Positions 25,847 through 32,920 of a DNA stretch of 64,000 nucleotides are shown in pieces (positions within the stretch are counted from its first letter, which is position 1; the number at the start of each line of letters is the position of its first letter). The stretch comes from a virus. The notes under the pieces are model-generated. The model worked only from the letters and a program-made list of their open reading frames with translations, did no database searches and was not told the DNA's origin. The DNA lies in the IMG/VR virus record IMGVR_UViG_3300050011_000393, positions 32,668 to 96,667 of that record; one strand, 5' to 3'. The position numbers and the translations under genes are program-made.

Positions 25847-26507
25847 ATGGTTATTCGCGTTTTTTATGCTGGTGTCGTTCGCACTGCCATGGCAGGCGAA
25901 GGCCCAGGACAAAGCAACTAAATCGCTGACGCTGACCGTCAATTCCGGCACAGTGGCAATTTCGACGGCCACGATTCCCGGGGGCATGGTCGGGTTGGCG
26001 TATTCCACAACGATTGCCGCGACTGGTGGCCTTTCGCCATATAATTTCACAGTGACTGCGGGAGCTCTTCCGGCAGGATTGACTCTCGCATCCACCACGG
26101 GAATTTTATCCGGAACGCCGACAACCGCAGGGTCCAGTACATTCACGGTTCAGGTGGTCGACGCCGAAACACCGACCGTCACTGCTACCCAGGCATACAC
26201 TCTCGTCATTGTGCCTACACTCACGATCACGACTTCAACCTTGCCCGCGGCTAACATCGGCGTCAATTACTCGACGACCATCGTGGCCACAGGCGGAGTG
26301 AGTCCGTACACATTCGCAGTCACGACAGGCGCGCTGCCTTCTGGCTTGACACTCTCATCGACGGGTGTAATTTCAGGGACGCCTACTTCTGCGGGATCCT
26401 TCTCGTTTACCATCACGGTCACCGACAGCGGGTCTAACATTGTCCGCTTGGAGATCAAAACAAACATCGAAATCGCGGCGGTCATTACGAAGGGCGACCG
26501 CTCGTGA
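25833..26507 (+). CDS. Exported protein with two He_PIG-like Ig domains
   Basis: 224 residues. Signal peptide 1-24 (LFAFFMLVSFALPWQAKAQ). Two Ig modules at about 35-125 and 130-210, each with (L/V)PAGLTL-(S/T)-TGILSGTP-type loops followed by a FTVQV strand. Overlaps its neighbours by 14 and 4 bases. No enzyme motif; likely a periplasmic or surface protein. Confidence 0.7.
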   Translation: MQIRRWLFAFFMLVSFALPWQAKAQDKATKSLTLTVNSGTVAISTATIPGGMVGLAYSTTIAATGGLSPYNFTVTAGALPAGLTLASTTGILSGTPTTAGSSTFTVQVVDAETPTVTATQAYTLVIVPTLTITTSTLPAANIGVNYSTTIVATGGVSPYTFAVTTGALPSGLTLSSTGVISGTPTSAGSFSFTITVTDSGSNIVRLEIKTNIEIAAVITKGDRS

Positions 26508-26845
26508 AATTGATTCGCACAGGGGTTTTGGCTCTCGCGTTGCTGGCTTCGGCCAGCGGCGCGGGGGCGCAGGACAAAACAACGCACTCGTATGCAGTCA
26601 CTGTCGGGCATGTGGTGACCTTATCCTGGACTGCGTCAACGACCACGGACGTGACCGCCTATAATATTTATGTCAGCGGGACTTCAGGTGGGCCATACAC
26701 TCGTATTGGGACCACGCCATTGCCGCAGTTTATGGATTTAGGTGGAATCGCAGGCACAAAATACTTTTATGTTGTGACGGCGGTTGACGGCAACGGGGAG
26801 AGCGCATTTTCGAGCGAAGTCTCGGTCACACTTCCCACGCCATAA
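26504..26845 (+). CDS. Exported Fn3-like protein
   Basis: 113 residues from GTG 26504, which overlaps the previous TGA. Signal peptide 1-22, then a Fn3 domain: HVVTLSWTASTTTDVTAYNIY, GGPYTRIG, YFYVVTAVDGNGESAFSSEV. It closes the exported-protein cassette, and the tmRNA locus begins a few bases later. Confidence 0.7.
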   Translation: MKLIRTGVLALALLASASGAGAQDKTTHSYAVTVGHVVTLSWTASTTTDVTAYNIYVSGTSGGPYTRIGTTPLPQFMDLGGIAGTKYFYVVTAVDGNGESAFSSEVSVTLPTP

Positions 26846-26851
26846 TAGTTC

Positions 26852-26879
26852 TTGACATTGTCCGAGAGTTTGATACCAT
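26852..26879 (+). promoter_or_regulatory. sigma70-like promoter of the structured RNA locus
   Basis: TTGACA 26852-26857, 16 bases, TACCAT 26874-26879 with TGA just upstream (extended -10 like). Start expected near 26886. No AGTAC palindrome here, so the RNA may be made from the start of infection. Confidence 0.6.
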
Positions 26880-26885
26880 CAGATT

Positions 26886-27030
26886 TGCCGTTTAAGCGGC
26901 TGGTGGAAGGAAATGGTTCCACAAAGAGACTCGGATTGATGGGACGGTCCTAAAACCATAGGGACGAACAAAGGGATTGATGGTAGGCATCACTCCTAAA
27001 TCCAACATCACCAGAGTCTCTTTGTGGGGC
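26886..27030 (+). ncRNA. Structured leader RNA upstream of the tmRNA
   Basis: A perfect 14-bp helix, CCACAAAGAGACTC (26919-26932) with GAGTCTCTTTGTGG (27014-27027), closes about 80 bases that contain two copies of GGATTGATGG and nested complementary pairs (GATG/CATC, GGATT/AATCC). Upstream is GTGGAA...TTCCAC; downstream is a GGGGC...GCCCC hairpin. I do not recognise a known RNA family; it may be a precursor part of the tmRNA or a separate RNA. Confidence 0.6.
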
Positions 27031-27044
27031 CGTTTCGCCCCAAA

Positions 27045-27357
27045 AGTATAATCGTAGAAAGGCTATTGCTTATCATTCGGACGGGGCTTCGATGCCCCCG
27101 GGTCCACCCGAACGCTAGGAAACCGCAAGGAAGGTCGCCGCAGTGCGGTGGACTCTGAGCACCGTGCCTAGCGTTTCGGTGGGCCCGAATCGGTTTCGAC
27201 GGATGCATGAGAGGTAGTGCTTATTCGGTTCGTCACGGACACGACGTTAAACTGTACCAAACAAACAACAGTCAAGCCCACAAAGCTGGCTAAGGTCCTG
27301 ATGTTTGCGCGTCCTGCGGCATTCGTGCCACAGGCACTCGCAGCCTAAAGGGCTGGG
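27045..27357 (+). ncRNA. ssrA: Circularly permuted (two-piece) tmRNA
   Basis: Rescues stalled ribosomes and tags nascent peptides. The acceptor piece comes first: ATTCGGACGGGGCTTCGATG, the T arm, then CGGGTCC (27099-27105), A and CC at 27106-27108. The coding piece starts at 27181 with GGGCCCG, which pairs with CGGGTCC, followed by the tmRNA-specific TTTCGACGG (27194-27202). P2 forms between 27207-27219 and 27064-27076 with 12 of 13 pairs. The tag frame ends PQALAA-stop, TAA at 27346-27348; the resume codon is not certain (GCG at 27316 would give AAFVPQALAA). The 3' CCA is not encoded in full. 27109-27180 is a removable spacer with its own helix. The 5' end is approximate. Confidence 0.88.
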
Positions 27358-27388
27358 CGGGAGAGCCCGAAAGGTTCTCCCGTTTTTT
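27358..27388 (+). terminator. Rho-independent terminator of the tmRNA
   Basis: CGGGAGAGCC (27358-27367) pairs with GGTTCTCCCG (27373-27382) with one G-U pair, loop CGAAA, then six T. Confidence 0.85.
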
Positions 27389-27405
27389 AATTTACGGAGG
27401 GCTAA

Positions 27406-27636
27406 ATGAGTTCACACAGATTCGACGGATTCACCAAAATTAATTCCGGCCATATCGATGGGGCGCAGTACAACGCTATCGACCATAAGATGCGCGTTCG
27501 CTATCAAAACGGGTATGTCTACGAGGTTCACGGAATTTCTTCGGAAGCCTATCAGGATTTTATGGGCGCGCCATCGCAAGGGGAACACTGGCATGCCCAC
27601 ATCAAGGACAATTACCATGTCGTGCGCGTGAGGTAG
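27406..27636 (+). CDS. KTSC-domain protein
   Basis: 76 residues. FTKINSGHIDGAQYNAIDHKMRVRYQNGYVYEVHGISSEAYQDFMGAPSQG has the order of the KTSC domain: a Ser start, Y-x5-L/M-V-x-F/Y-x-N-G-x-x-Y-x-Y/V, then Val/Ile-x3-Y and A-x-S-x-G. KTSC proteins are small and of unknown function, seen in phages and bacteria. The ATG follows GGAGGG. It lies directly after the tmRNA terminator. Confidence 0.7.
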   Translation: MSSHRFDGFTKINSGHIDGAQYNAIDHKMRVRYQNGYVYEVHGISSEAYQDFMGAPSQGEHWHAHIKDNYHVVRVR

Positions 27637-27790
27637 CGGATTTTTTAGTTATCATCGAGCATTGCGAGTCGCAGAAATGTGCTTCGTTGTCGCAGTTGCA
27701 GTGCCACGCCCAGCCGTAGATGCCATCCCACCAAAAAGGCTGACAACCATCCGCAATCGCCAGTTGGAAAATTTCGTCGTGTATCGTCAT
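27602..27790 (-). CDS. Small Cys-rich protein
   Basis: 62 residues from ATG 27790. Trp- and Cys-rich core, QPFWWDGIYGWAWHCNCDNEAHFCDSQC, with four to six cysteines and His that could bind zinc. Its ATG overlaps the preceding TGA. It converges with the KTSC gene, overlapping 35 bases. Confidence 0.5.
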   Translation of the reverse strand: MTIHDEIFQLAIADGCQPFWWDGIYGWAWHCNCDNEAHFCDSQCSMITKKSATSRARHGNCP

Positions 27791-28062
27791 CAATCGTTCT
27801 CCGGCCGCGCAAGTTCCCCATAAACCGCAGCGGGCTGTTCTTCCCGCAAATCTGAAATCACCGCCCGCGCGTGCCGGGTCGTCGGGGAGTCCGGAATTTT
27901 GAAGACTCTCGCGGGACGATACTCCGCTATCTCTACCCGAAAATCGAAAGAGACTTCGGCTCCGCCATCAAGATGCGATATTGCTTTTGCCAATCGAATC
28001 CGCATTTCGCTGACGGTGGTCGGGACGCCTCGACTGCCTATATTTATGTGCAATTTACTCAT
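27790..28062 (-). CDS. Hypothetical protein (90 aa)
   Basis: Mixed alpha/beta with a central FDFRVEIAEYRPARVFKI strand pair. Coupled by ATGA overlap to both neighbours. No family recognised. It belongs to the leftward recombinase-proximal operon. Confidence 0.55.
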   Translation of the reverse strand: MSKLHINIGSRGVPTTVSEMRIRLAKAISHLDGGAEVSFDFRVEIAEYRPARVFKIPDSPTTRHARAVISDLREEQPAAVYGELARPEND

Positions 28063-28616
28063 ACGGCCTCCTCGGCGTCACGTTGCGCAGATTCTTTTCG
28101 GTTCTTCGGGGCCACGGCTAGGCGAGCTTCGCACCGCGCGATGGCCTCTTTTGCGCGGCGAATCTCTCCGCGCCAGTATGAGACGTTCCACGCCCAAGTT
28201 CTGTGCTGCTTTTCTTTATACCCAAGGCGTCGCTTCTCTTCTGCTTCGTGTTCGGCCACGAGGGCTTCCGCCCGGCTAGCTGCCTCATCCGGAAACTGGA
28301 ACAACTCCGCTTCTTTGGTGTAGCAACTCCCGCTGCCGATGGCGTAGGTTACTTCGGGGATATATTCAGGCCCTCGCACTTGCACCCCCGTAATGAGGTA
28401 TGGAACAGCCTCCCCGACGTATTGATACGTCTGGATACGCCCTGGAGAGCCTTCGTAGCCTCTCTCGCAGCATACGCAGGCGATTGAGACTTCGGAGTCA
28501 TCCCCGAGGATAACGCGCAGCCTGCCGCTTCCTAGGCACTCTGGACAGGTAATCCAGACCTGCTTCGAACCTACTCGGGCACAGTAAACCACATCACCGA
28601 TCTGAAATTTAGTCAT
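28059..28616 (-). CDS. Zinc-finger protein, DnaJ-CxxCxGxG-like
   Basis: 185 residues. CPECLGSGRL near 24-33 and CVCCERGYEG near 47-56 form a pair of CxxC-x-G-x-G-like knuckles. Residues 105-175 form a long charged helix (EHEAEEKRRL...). Could bind zinc and assist folding or nucleic-acid binding; no J domain is present. Confidence 0.6.
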   Translation of the reverse strand: MTKFQIGDVVYCARVGSKQVWITCPECLGSGRLRVILGDDSEVSIACVCCERGYEGSPGRIQTYQYVGEAVPYLITGVQVRGPEYIPEVTYAIGSGSCYTKEAELFQFPDEAASRAEALVAEHEAEEKRRLGYKEKQHRTWAWNVSYWRGEIRRAKEAIARCEARLAVAPKNRKESAQRDAEEAV

Positions 28617-28624
28617 TTTCGCTC

Positions 28625-29182
28625 CTATGCGAGTACGAGATTGTCCATGGCATCTTGGGCCATAACACCATCATTTTCTTGTAGATAGACGAAAGCCGAA
28701 CTCGGAGACTTGTGTCCCAAGAATTCACTGACCGCGCCGATGCGCTTCGTCACGGCATATACTGCCATGGCGGCACTGTGGCGGAAGACGTGCGAGTGAG
28801 CATAGCTGCTGTGAACGCCAGCAACGGCAAAATACCGAACCAGCGTTTCGTTGTAGTACTGGCGGCTGAGTCCGCCGAAGATCTTGGACAGACCCTTGGT
28901 CGCCGCCAGGGCGATCAGGGGAGTCATGTCGACCGTCGGGTCCTCCGAGATGTGAAGGTTGCGCACGACAACTTTACCGCGCTTGGCTGCGCCGACCCGA
29001 ACGACCCACTTGCCGTCGCGCTGGAAGATATCTTCCCCGCGCAGGTCCAGCATCTGGGAGACGCGCGTGCCAGTGTAGAACATCACCAGCATGGCCATGT
29101 GGTGCAGGTGGCTCTTCTCGGTCTTGGCTTCTTGCGCCGCTCGGAAGACTTTTGCCAGGTCGCTCTCGGGTAAGTAATTCAT
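28625..29182 (-). CDS. Minimal tyrosine recombinase
   Basis: 185 residues from ATG 29182 (AGGAGG 7 bases upstream). Catalytic set: Arg40 in TGTRVSQML, a Lys at 67 or 70 (AAKRGK), H131-V-F-R134, His157 in GHKSPSSAF and nucleophile Tyr166 in VYL. The N-terminal arm-binding and core-binding domains of phage integrases are absent, so only the catalytic domain is present. It could resolve genome multimers or catalyse an unusual integration. No att-like core was recognised. Controlled from the AGTAC operator at 29231. Confidence 0.8.
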   Translation of the reverse strand: MNYLPESDLAKVFRAAQEAKTEKSHLHHMAMLVMFYTGTRVSQMLDLRGEDIFQRDGKWVVRVGAAKRGKVVVRNLHISEDPTVDMTPLIALAATKGLSKIFGGLSRQYYNETLVRYFAVAGVHSSYAHSHVFRHSAAMAVYAVTKRIGAVSEFLGHKSPSSAFVYLQENDGVMAQDAMDNLVLA

Positions 29183-29230
29183 GTCAGTTGCCTCCTGAAC
29201 TGAACCCATTATGGGGGAATGACCTGGCCT

Positions 29231-29271
29231 AGCGCAATAGTACGAAAGTACTGTTTTTCGACTAGTACTAG
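29231..29271 (-). promoter_or_regulatory. AGTAC operator pair upstream of the recombinase
   Basis: AGTACGAAAGTACT (29239-29252), 9 bases, CTAGTACTAG (29262-29271). Forty bases here (29231-29270) are identical to 35730-35769. On the minus strand TACTAT follows the first palindrome and could be the -10. Confidence 0.7.
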
Positions 29272-29277
29272 GGGTGG

Positions 29278-29694
29278 TTACTCTGCCCCTTTTGTCTTGA
29301 TGAAGTGCTCGATTCTGTTTACGCCTGCGCGCGCCCTGCCTGCTTGGGATCTGGCTCGAACATACGCCGTTGCGTATTTGGCGGGCCACTCCGAACGAAA
29401 GAATAACCGAAGTCTTTGGTTTGCGGTTAGCCCAAGCGCGCGTGTTGCGAAGATCTCCACGGAATGGCCTGAAGGGAGATCGTCAAAGCTGCTGGGTTTC
29501 TTCAAATCGAGTTTGTGCTCGAGGACGTAAGCCGCTCCAGCCAGACAGCAGGCGGTTCCGCAGAGGGCTTTTTCATCCCCGAGAACAGAAGAGGACTTGG
29601 TTGGCTGCAGCCAGTCGGACATGTCAAATCGACCTTTTTCTTGCAGGATGAATTTCTGAATCTTTCTCAGCAGCTTTGTATTAATTCCGCTCAT
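29278..29694 (-). CDS. Hypothetical phage protein (138 aa)
   Basis: I use ATG 29694 behind AAGGAG. Contains ALCGTACCLAGAAYVLE near residue 43, a Cys-containing turn common in a phage family of unknown function, and an Arg-rich C-terminal helix. It ends beside the AGTAC operators. Confidence 0.6.
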   Translation of the reverse strand: MSGINTKLLRKIQKFILQEKGRFDMSDWLQPTKSSSVLGDEKALCGTACCLAGAAYVLEHKLDLKKPSSFDDLPSGHSVEIFATRALGLTANQRLRLFFRSEWPAKYATAYVRARSQAGRARAGVNRIEHFIKTKGAE

Positions 29695-29776
29695 CGTCGT
29701 TTCTCCTTTGGTGTGCAAATGACAGCAGTCAACAATAACACATGAAAAAAGCAAAGACCATACATTATCAGCATGA

Positions 29777-30190
29777 TTACCGTCTCCCGGCCAACGCTAG
29801 AATGCGTGTCGCGTTTTCTCGCTCGATGTAATCAATAACGATTTTAAGTTCAGCGAGCGTGGCATCACCCTTCACTTCATTGCAGCGGTAACAGATGACG
29901 CGGGTGTTTTCCAATGTATATCCTTCTGTGTTTTCCAGACGGTCGAGCGAGGGAGAACTTCTGCGTCCCTCGATACCTCGCCTCGTTGTGTACACCAGAG
30001 GGCGGTGACAACAGGCGCAGTCGAGCAGAGGAGACTCTTTAAGGCGATATATTCTATCGTCGAATGGTATATTTTTTGCCCGCGCCCGCATTCTGGCCTG
30101 CCCAATCATATTTTGAAGGCGACCTGCGGGCGTAGCGTGATACCTGTCGCATCGGATGGCGGCTTTCGCCTTGTCTCTCGGGGACCTCAT
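29777..30190 (-). CDS. HNH endonuclease
   Basis: 137 residues. C-A-C-C-H near 60, then SPSLDRLENTEGYTLENTRVICYRCNEVKGD: Asp-Arg, the N-x6-Y-x3-N motif and C-x2-C-N-x2-K, the classic HNH zinc-bound layout. N-terminal basic helix. It overlaps the end of the lytic transglycosylase (ATGA), so it may be either part of the lysis operon or an inserted mobile nuclease. Confidence 0.8.
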   Translation of the reverse strand: MRSPRDKAKAAIRCDRYHATPAGRLQNMIGQARMRARAKNIPFDDRIYRLKESPLLDCACCHRPLVYTTRRGIEGRRSSPSLDRLENTEGYTLENTRVICYRCNEVKGDATLAELKIVIDYIERENATRILALAGRR

Positions 30191-30780
30191 GGTTTGTGCG
30201 CCAAAGAGAGAATTCGTGAAGCATAACCACCATCACATGAATCGCAGCCCACCCCAACGCCGTTGTACCTCTGAATGCCTGCCTGGGTGCCATAACGGTT
30301 GATAGAATCAGCCAAAATAGTTGCCCCCGTGCGCAGGCTGTCATATTTATTGAACAAGTTTACATCATGTCCGAAATCGAACTTCGAGGACCAAATTCGA
30401 AGCATGATCTGGGTGAGCCCGACTGCGCCACGACTCGACACTGCGTATGGATTGCAGGCGGATTCTGTCGCTACAGTGGCAGCCAGGATTGACGGGTCCA
30501 GATTTGTGTCAATTGCGGCTTTCGCAGTCGCCTCGATCAAATCACTGTCCGCATCTGCGCAGCCCGGGGAACGGCCGAACACTTTTGCGACATCCAGCGG
30601 CGCGCTGCGCCAAATGGAATAGGTCAGCAAGGATTCCTTCGGGTGCGGCATGTTTCGTAGCAAGATTGGCCGAATGTCTGCAGGCGATGGAAGCAGGTAG
30701 TGCCCAGCCACCGCTGGAATGGTGAAAGCCAGCAAGGGGGCCAACAGAACCAAGATGAGCATCATTTGTTTTGTGCGCAT
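30187..30780 (-). CDS. Exported lytic transglycosylase (SLT domain)
   Basis: 197 residues. Signal peptide or anchor 1-26 (LILVLLAPLLAFTIPAVAG). SLT fold: catalytic Glu106 in ATESACNPYAVS, then SRGAVGLTQIM, and a C-terminal YNGVGVGC motif. It should cleave peptidoglycan for lysis or entry. Two downstream Cys pairs may form disulfides in the periplasm. It is cotranscribed with the HNH gene. Confidence 0.82.
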   Translation of the reverse strand: MRTKQMMLILVLLAPLLAFTIPAVAGHYLLPSPADIRPILLRNMPHPKESLLTYSIWRSAPLDVAKVFGRSPGCADADSDLIEATAKAAIDTNLDPSILAATVATESACNPYAVSSRGAVGLTQIMLRIWSSKFDFGHDVNLFNKYDSLRTGATILADSINRYGTQAGIQRYNGVGVGCDSCDGGYASRILSLAHKP

Positions 30781-30818
30781 AGAATTATTCTCCTATGAGG
30801 TGAGTGTCCCTCTTTGAA

Positions 30819-30836
30819 GGCCCGATTGCTCGGGCC
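30819..30836. terminator. Hairpin, probable terminator of the leftward outer-membrane gene
   Basis: GGCCCGA (30819-30825) pairs with TCGGGCC (30830-30836), loop TTGC. On the minus strand it is followed by TTCAAAG and lies 19 bases after the stop of the gene at 30855. Confidence 0.5.
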
Positions 30837-30854
30837 CTCTTAGAGAAGCACTAA

Positions 30855-31553
30855 CTAAAATACGTCATTCTCCTTTCCGCGATGGCGCGGGAATTCGAGT
30901 AAGACGGATACGTTGACGCCACCGCCAAGCGCAGGCCCGCGCTGGCACGTTACGGGTCCGCCGTTCGCGCCGTCGCAGAGAGGGTTGCCCTGGGTTAGCA
31001 CTCGCCCGAAGACGAAGTCTTCCGAGTTGCGAATACAGACCGCGCCAATACAGCCGAAGCGCACGGTGAATCCGAAGTCACCTCCCTGAAGTTGTGGAGT
31101 CTCCAGCCCTGTCGGGGACACGCCGTTGTTGAATTCGCGGATATACGAAAGCGCAAATCGAGCAGGGAGCCCGCCCACAATGCCTCGATAGATGATGCCA
31201 CCGAAAGCGTAGTCACCATCTTTTGAAATTTTGGTCACGTTGTATGACGAATCCTCGACGCGGCCAGTAAGACCCAAGGACGGAGTAAACCAGATATTTC
31301 CGCCCACGGATGCCAGGTTCGCGCGCCCGCCACCTAATGCAACGTGCGATTCGAAAGGCGAGAACGTATCTTTTAAATCCAGTTCATAATGCTTGGCGAA
31401 CGGAATCTCGACGCCAACAAGAACCCCGACGCTGGAGTTATCAAACTCCTGCGCGCCAGCGACACCGACCAGGACACGCGTCTGTGCATGCGAGAAGGTC
31501 GGAATAAACAAAGCTAGAATCAATGCCAGGACAAGTACAATTCGATTTTTCAT
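30855..31553 (-). CDS. Exported beta-barrel-like outer-membrane protein
   Basis: 232 residues from ATG 31553, 5 bases after GGAGG. Signal peptide 1-25 (MKNRIVLVLALILALFIPTFSHA). The mature part alternates short strands with Gly/Asn turns as in outer-membrane barrels (GVEIPFAKHYELDLKDTFSPFESHVAL..., GDYAFGGIIYRGIVGG) and has paired Cys in the C-terminal third. A phage-made surface protein could mask a receptor; this is inference. Confidence 0.6.
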   Translation of the reverse strand: MKNRIVLVLALILALFIPTFSHAQTRVLVGVAGAQEFDNSSVGVLVGVEIPFAKHYELDLKDTFSPFESHVALGGGRANLASVGGNIWFTPSLGLTGRVEDSSYNVTKISKDGDYAFGGIIYRGIVGGLPARFALSYIREFNNGVSPTGLETPQLQGGDFGFTVRFGCIGAVCIRNSEDFVFGRVLTQGNPLCDGANGGPVTCQRGPALGGGVNVSVLLEFPRHRGKENDVF

Positions 31554-31625
31554 CAATGCCTCCAAAGCCCGCTTCGCGGCGCGGGGTGCCGAACGGTCAA
31601 GAGTATATCACGCTTCCTTGTAATT

Positions 31626-31700
31626 TGGTAGTCGGGCGTGGGATTGAACCACGGACCTGGCACTTATAAGGTGCCTGCTCTACCACTGAGCTACCCGACT
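31626..31700 (-). tRNA. tRNA-Ile (anticodon UAU)
   Basis: 75 bases with CCA encoded. Acceptor AGTCGGG/CCCGACT, D arm GCTC/GAGC, anticodon stem GGCAC/GTGCC with loop CTTATAA (anticodon TAT, reads ATA), T arm CGTGG-TTCAATC-CCACG. All stems are fully paired. It reads a codon often rare in GC-moderate genomes. Confidence 0.93.
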
Positions 31701-31705
31701 GAAAT

Positions 31706-31915
31706 CTATGACCGCAATACGACAATCTTGAAAAGTTTTTCTTCGGATGATTCGGGAAAATATTCAATGTGGTAGTGGTCAGTATAGACCGCGCCGTCGG
31801 CGATTTCCGACTGGTTAATTTTGCGCGGAAAATCATCCGCGACGAAAGTTACAGGCGCGTCCTGTAACTCGATTCCTAGTGATTGCAGGTGTCGAACCAA
31901 CTGGGCGACGGTCAT
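31706..31915 (-). CDS. Small hypothetical protein (69 aa)
   Basis: Helical start (VAQLVRHLQSLGIEL), then beta strands ending KLFKIVVLRS. Coupled by a 4-base overlap to the gene upstream and ending 5 bases before the tRNA. Resembles small phage proteins with a short alpha/beta fold; function unknown. Confidence 0.55.
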   Translation of the reverse strand: MTVAQLVRHLQSLGIELQDAPVTFVADDFPRKINQSEIADGAVYTDHYHIEYFPESSEEKLFKIVVLRS

Positions 31916-32178
31916 CGTTTTTGCTCCTGAATGGACTGGATGATGGTTTCGAGCTCTTCGCGGATTTGTCGAACGCTCATGTAGCGCGCTTCCGATTCTT
32001 TTCGGGCCTGCTCGAAGGCGTCTGGTTCAGGGCGGACATAATAGTCGCGGGCGTTCAGATCAATGGCGCAGAGTTTGGCGAGCAACTCGCCAGCCGCCAC
32101 ATATGCGTCGAGATATTCCTCTTTCAAGGACTCGGCGTTCGACCCATTTCGGTGAATTTTTGGTGTCATGATGTTCAT
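31912..32178 (-). CDS. Helical hypothetical protein (88 aa)
   Basis: Two long helices (LKEEYLDAYVAAGELLAKLC and FEQARKESEARY...ELETIIQSIQEQ). Overlaps the next gene by 4 bases. The TGA of the upstream gene shares bases with its ATG. Family unknown. Confidence 0.55.
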   Translation of the reverse strand: MNIMTPKIHRNGSNAESLKEEYLDAYVAAGELLAKLCAIDLNARDYYVRPEPDAFEQARKESEARYMSVRQIREELETIIQSIQEQKR

Positions 32179-32327
32179 GATTTTTTCTCCTGGTCGACGA
32201 ACAGATTGAGAGTGGTCAGGGCTGTCTGGAGCCCGCTAATTTCGCCGTCGAGTATCAACTGCTCTTCCCGCTTGGCGGCTAGAGTAGATTCCAGGTACGC
32301 CTTGAGACGTTCGGTTGTTGCGATCAT
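32175..32327 (-). CDS. Small coiled-coil protein (50 aa)
   Basis: ATG 32327 follows GGAGGCACA. Helical and charged (RLKAYLESTLAAKREEQLILDGE). Start and stop overlap both neighbours. Function unknown. Confidence 0.55.
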   Translation of the reverse strand: MIATTERLKAYLESTLAAKREEQLILDGEISGLQTALTTLNLFVDQEKKS

Positions 32328-32554
32328 TGTGCCTCCACATTTCGTTCGAATGTTTTGAAACTGAATTCTGCTTTCACGGCCGCCGGAAGACGGTCGTAGG
32401 TCGCTTCGATGACACCCGAAACTGCCGCCTGGGATACCGCCTCGCGAAATTGTTCATGAGCCGCGCGCACGCGCTCGGGGAAATCCGGCGCAGTACAGAT
32501 GGCGTGGTGTTGACGCTGAATAGCCCCTGTGTTGCGTTTGATCTTGATTTTCAC
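32324..32554 (-). CDS. Small hypothetical protein (76 aa)
   Basis: Starts at GTG 32554, 8 bases after GGAGGT. Basic N-terminus (KIKIKRN), then helices. ATGA-type overlaps on both sides. Function unknown. Confidence 0.55.
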   Translation of the reverse strand: MKIKIKRNTGAIQRQHHAICTAPDFPERVRAAHEQFREAVSQAAVSGVIEATYDRLPAAVKAEFSFKTFERNVEAQ

Positions 32555-32868
32555 AGCGACACCTCCAGCCCAGTCTCAGACGTAAACAGCGAGCGCAGTT
32601 GGTCGGCATAAATGCCGTGGTGCTGGGCGACATCGTGAACCTTGGTTCCCCGCACGCACAGGAAGGTGACCGTGTAGGTATCGGAAGGGTCCAGCGTGAC
32701 GGTCACGCGATTAATGCCATTCTTGCAGAAGCCGCCCGCGCCAGGCAGCGTAAAGGCCAGGCTGCCCGTACCGAAAGCGGTGAGGTTCTTCGCGCCAGTC
32801 ATGGCGGTGAACTTGTGGCCGCCCAGTTGCTGCAAGATTGTTTCGGCGATTTGTTGGGTCTCGGTCAT
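32551..32868 (-). CDS. Hypothetical protein (105 aa)
   Basis: I use ATG 32868 behind GGAGATT; earlier ATGs lie in the leader. Residues 18-50 carry an FTAMTGAKNL...FTLPGAG Gly-rich turn region and the rest is alpha/beta. First gene of the leftward operon running to the tRNA. No known family. Confidence 0.55.
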   Translation of the reverse strand: MTETQQIAETILQQLGGHKFTAMTGAKNLTAFGTGSLAFTLPGAGGFCKNGINRVTVTLDPSDTYTVTFLCVRGTKVHDVAQHHGIYADQLRSLFTSETGLEVSL

Positions 32869-32920
32869 TTGTGTAATCTCCATGTCCATCATTCTACGGG
32901 ATGCCCTTCGGGAGCGCAAT

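Noticed and set aside
26933-27013. Group I intron or homing-endonuclease intron in the tmRNA locus
   Set aside because: No intron core motifs, no endonuclease frame and no interrupted gene could be recognised.
27264-27294. Alternative short tmRNA tag frame ending at GGC-TAA
   Set aside because: It ends after five residues (AHKAG) and the C-terminus is not tag-like; the frame ending in PQALAA-TAA at 27346 fits better.
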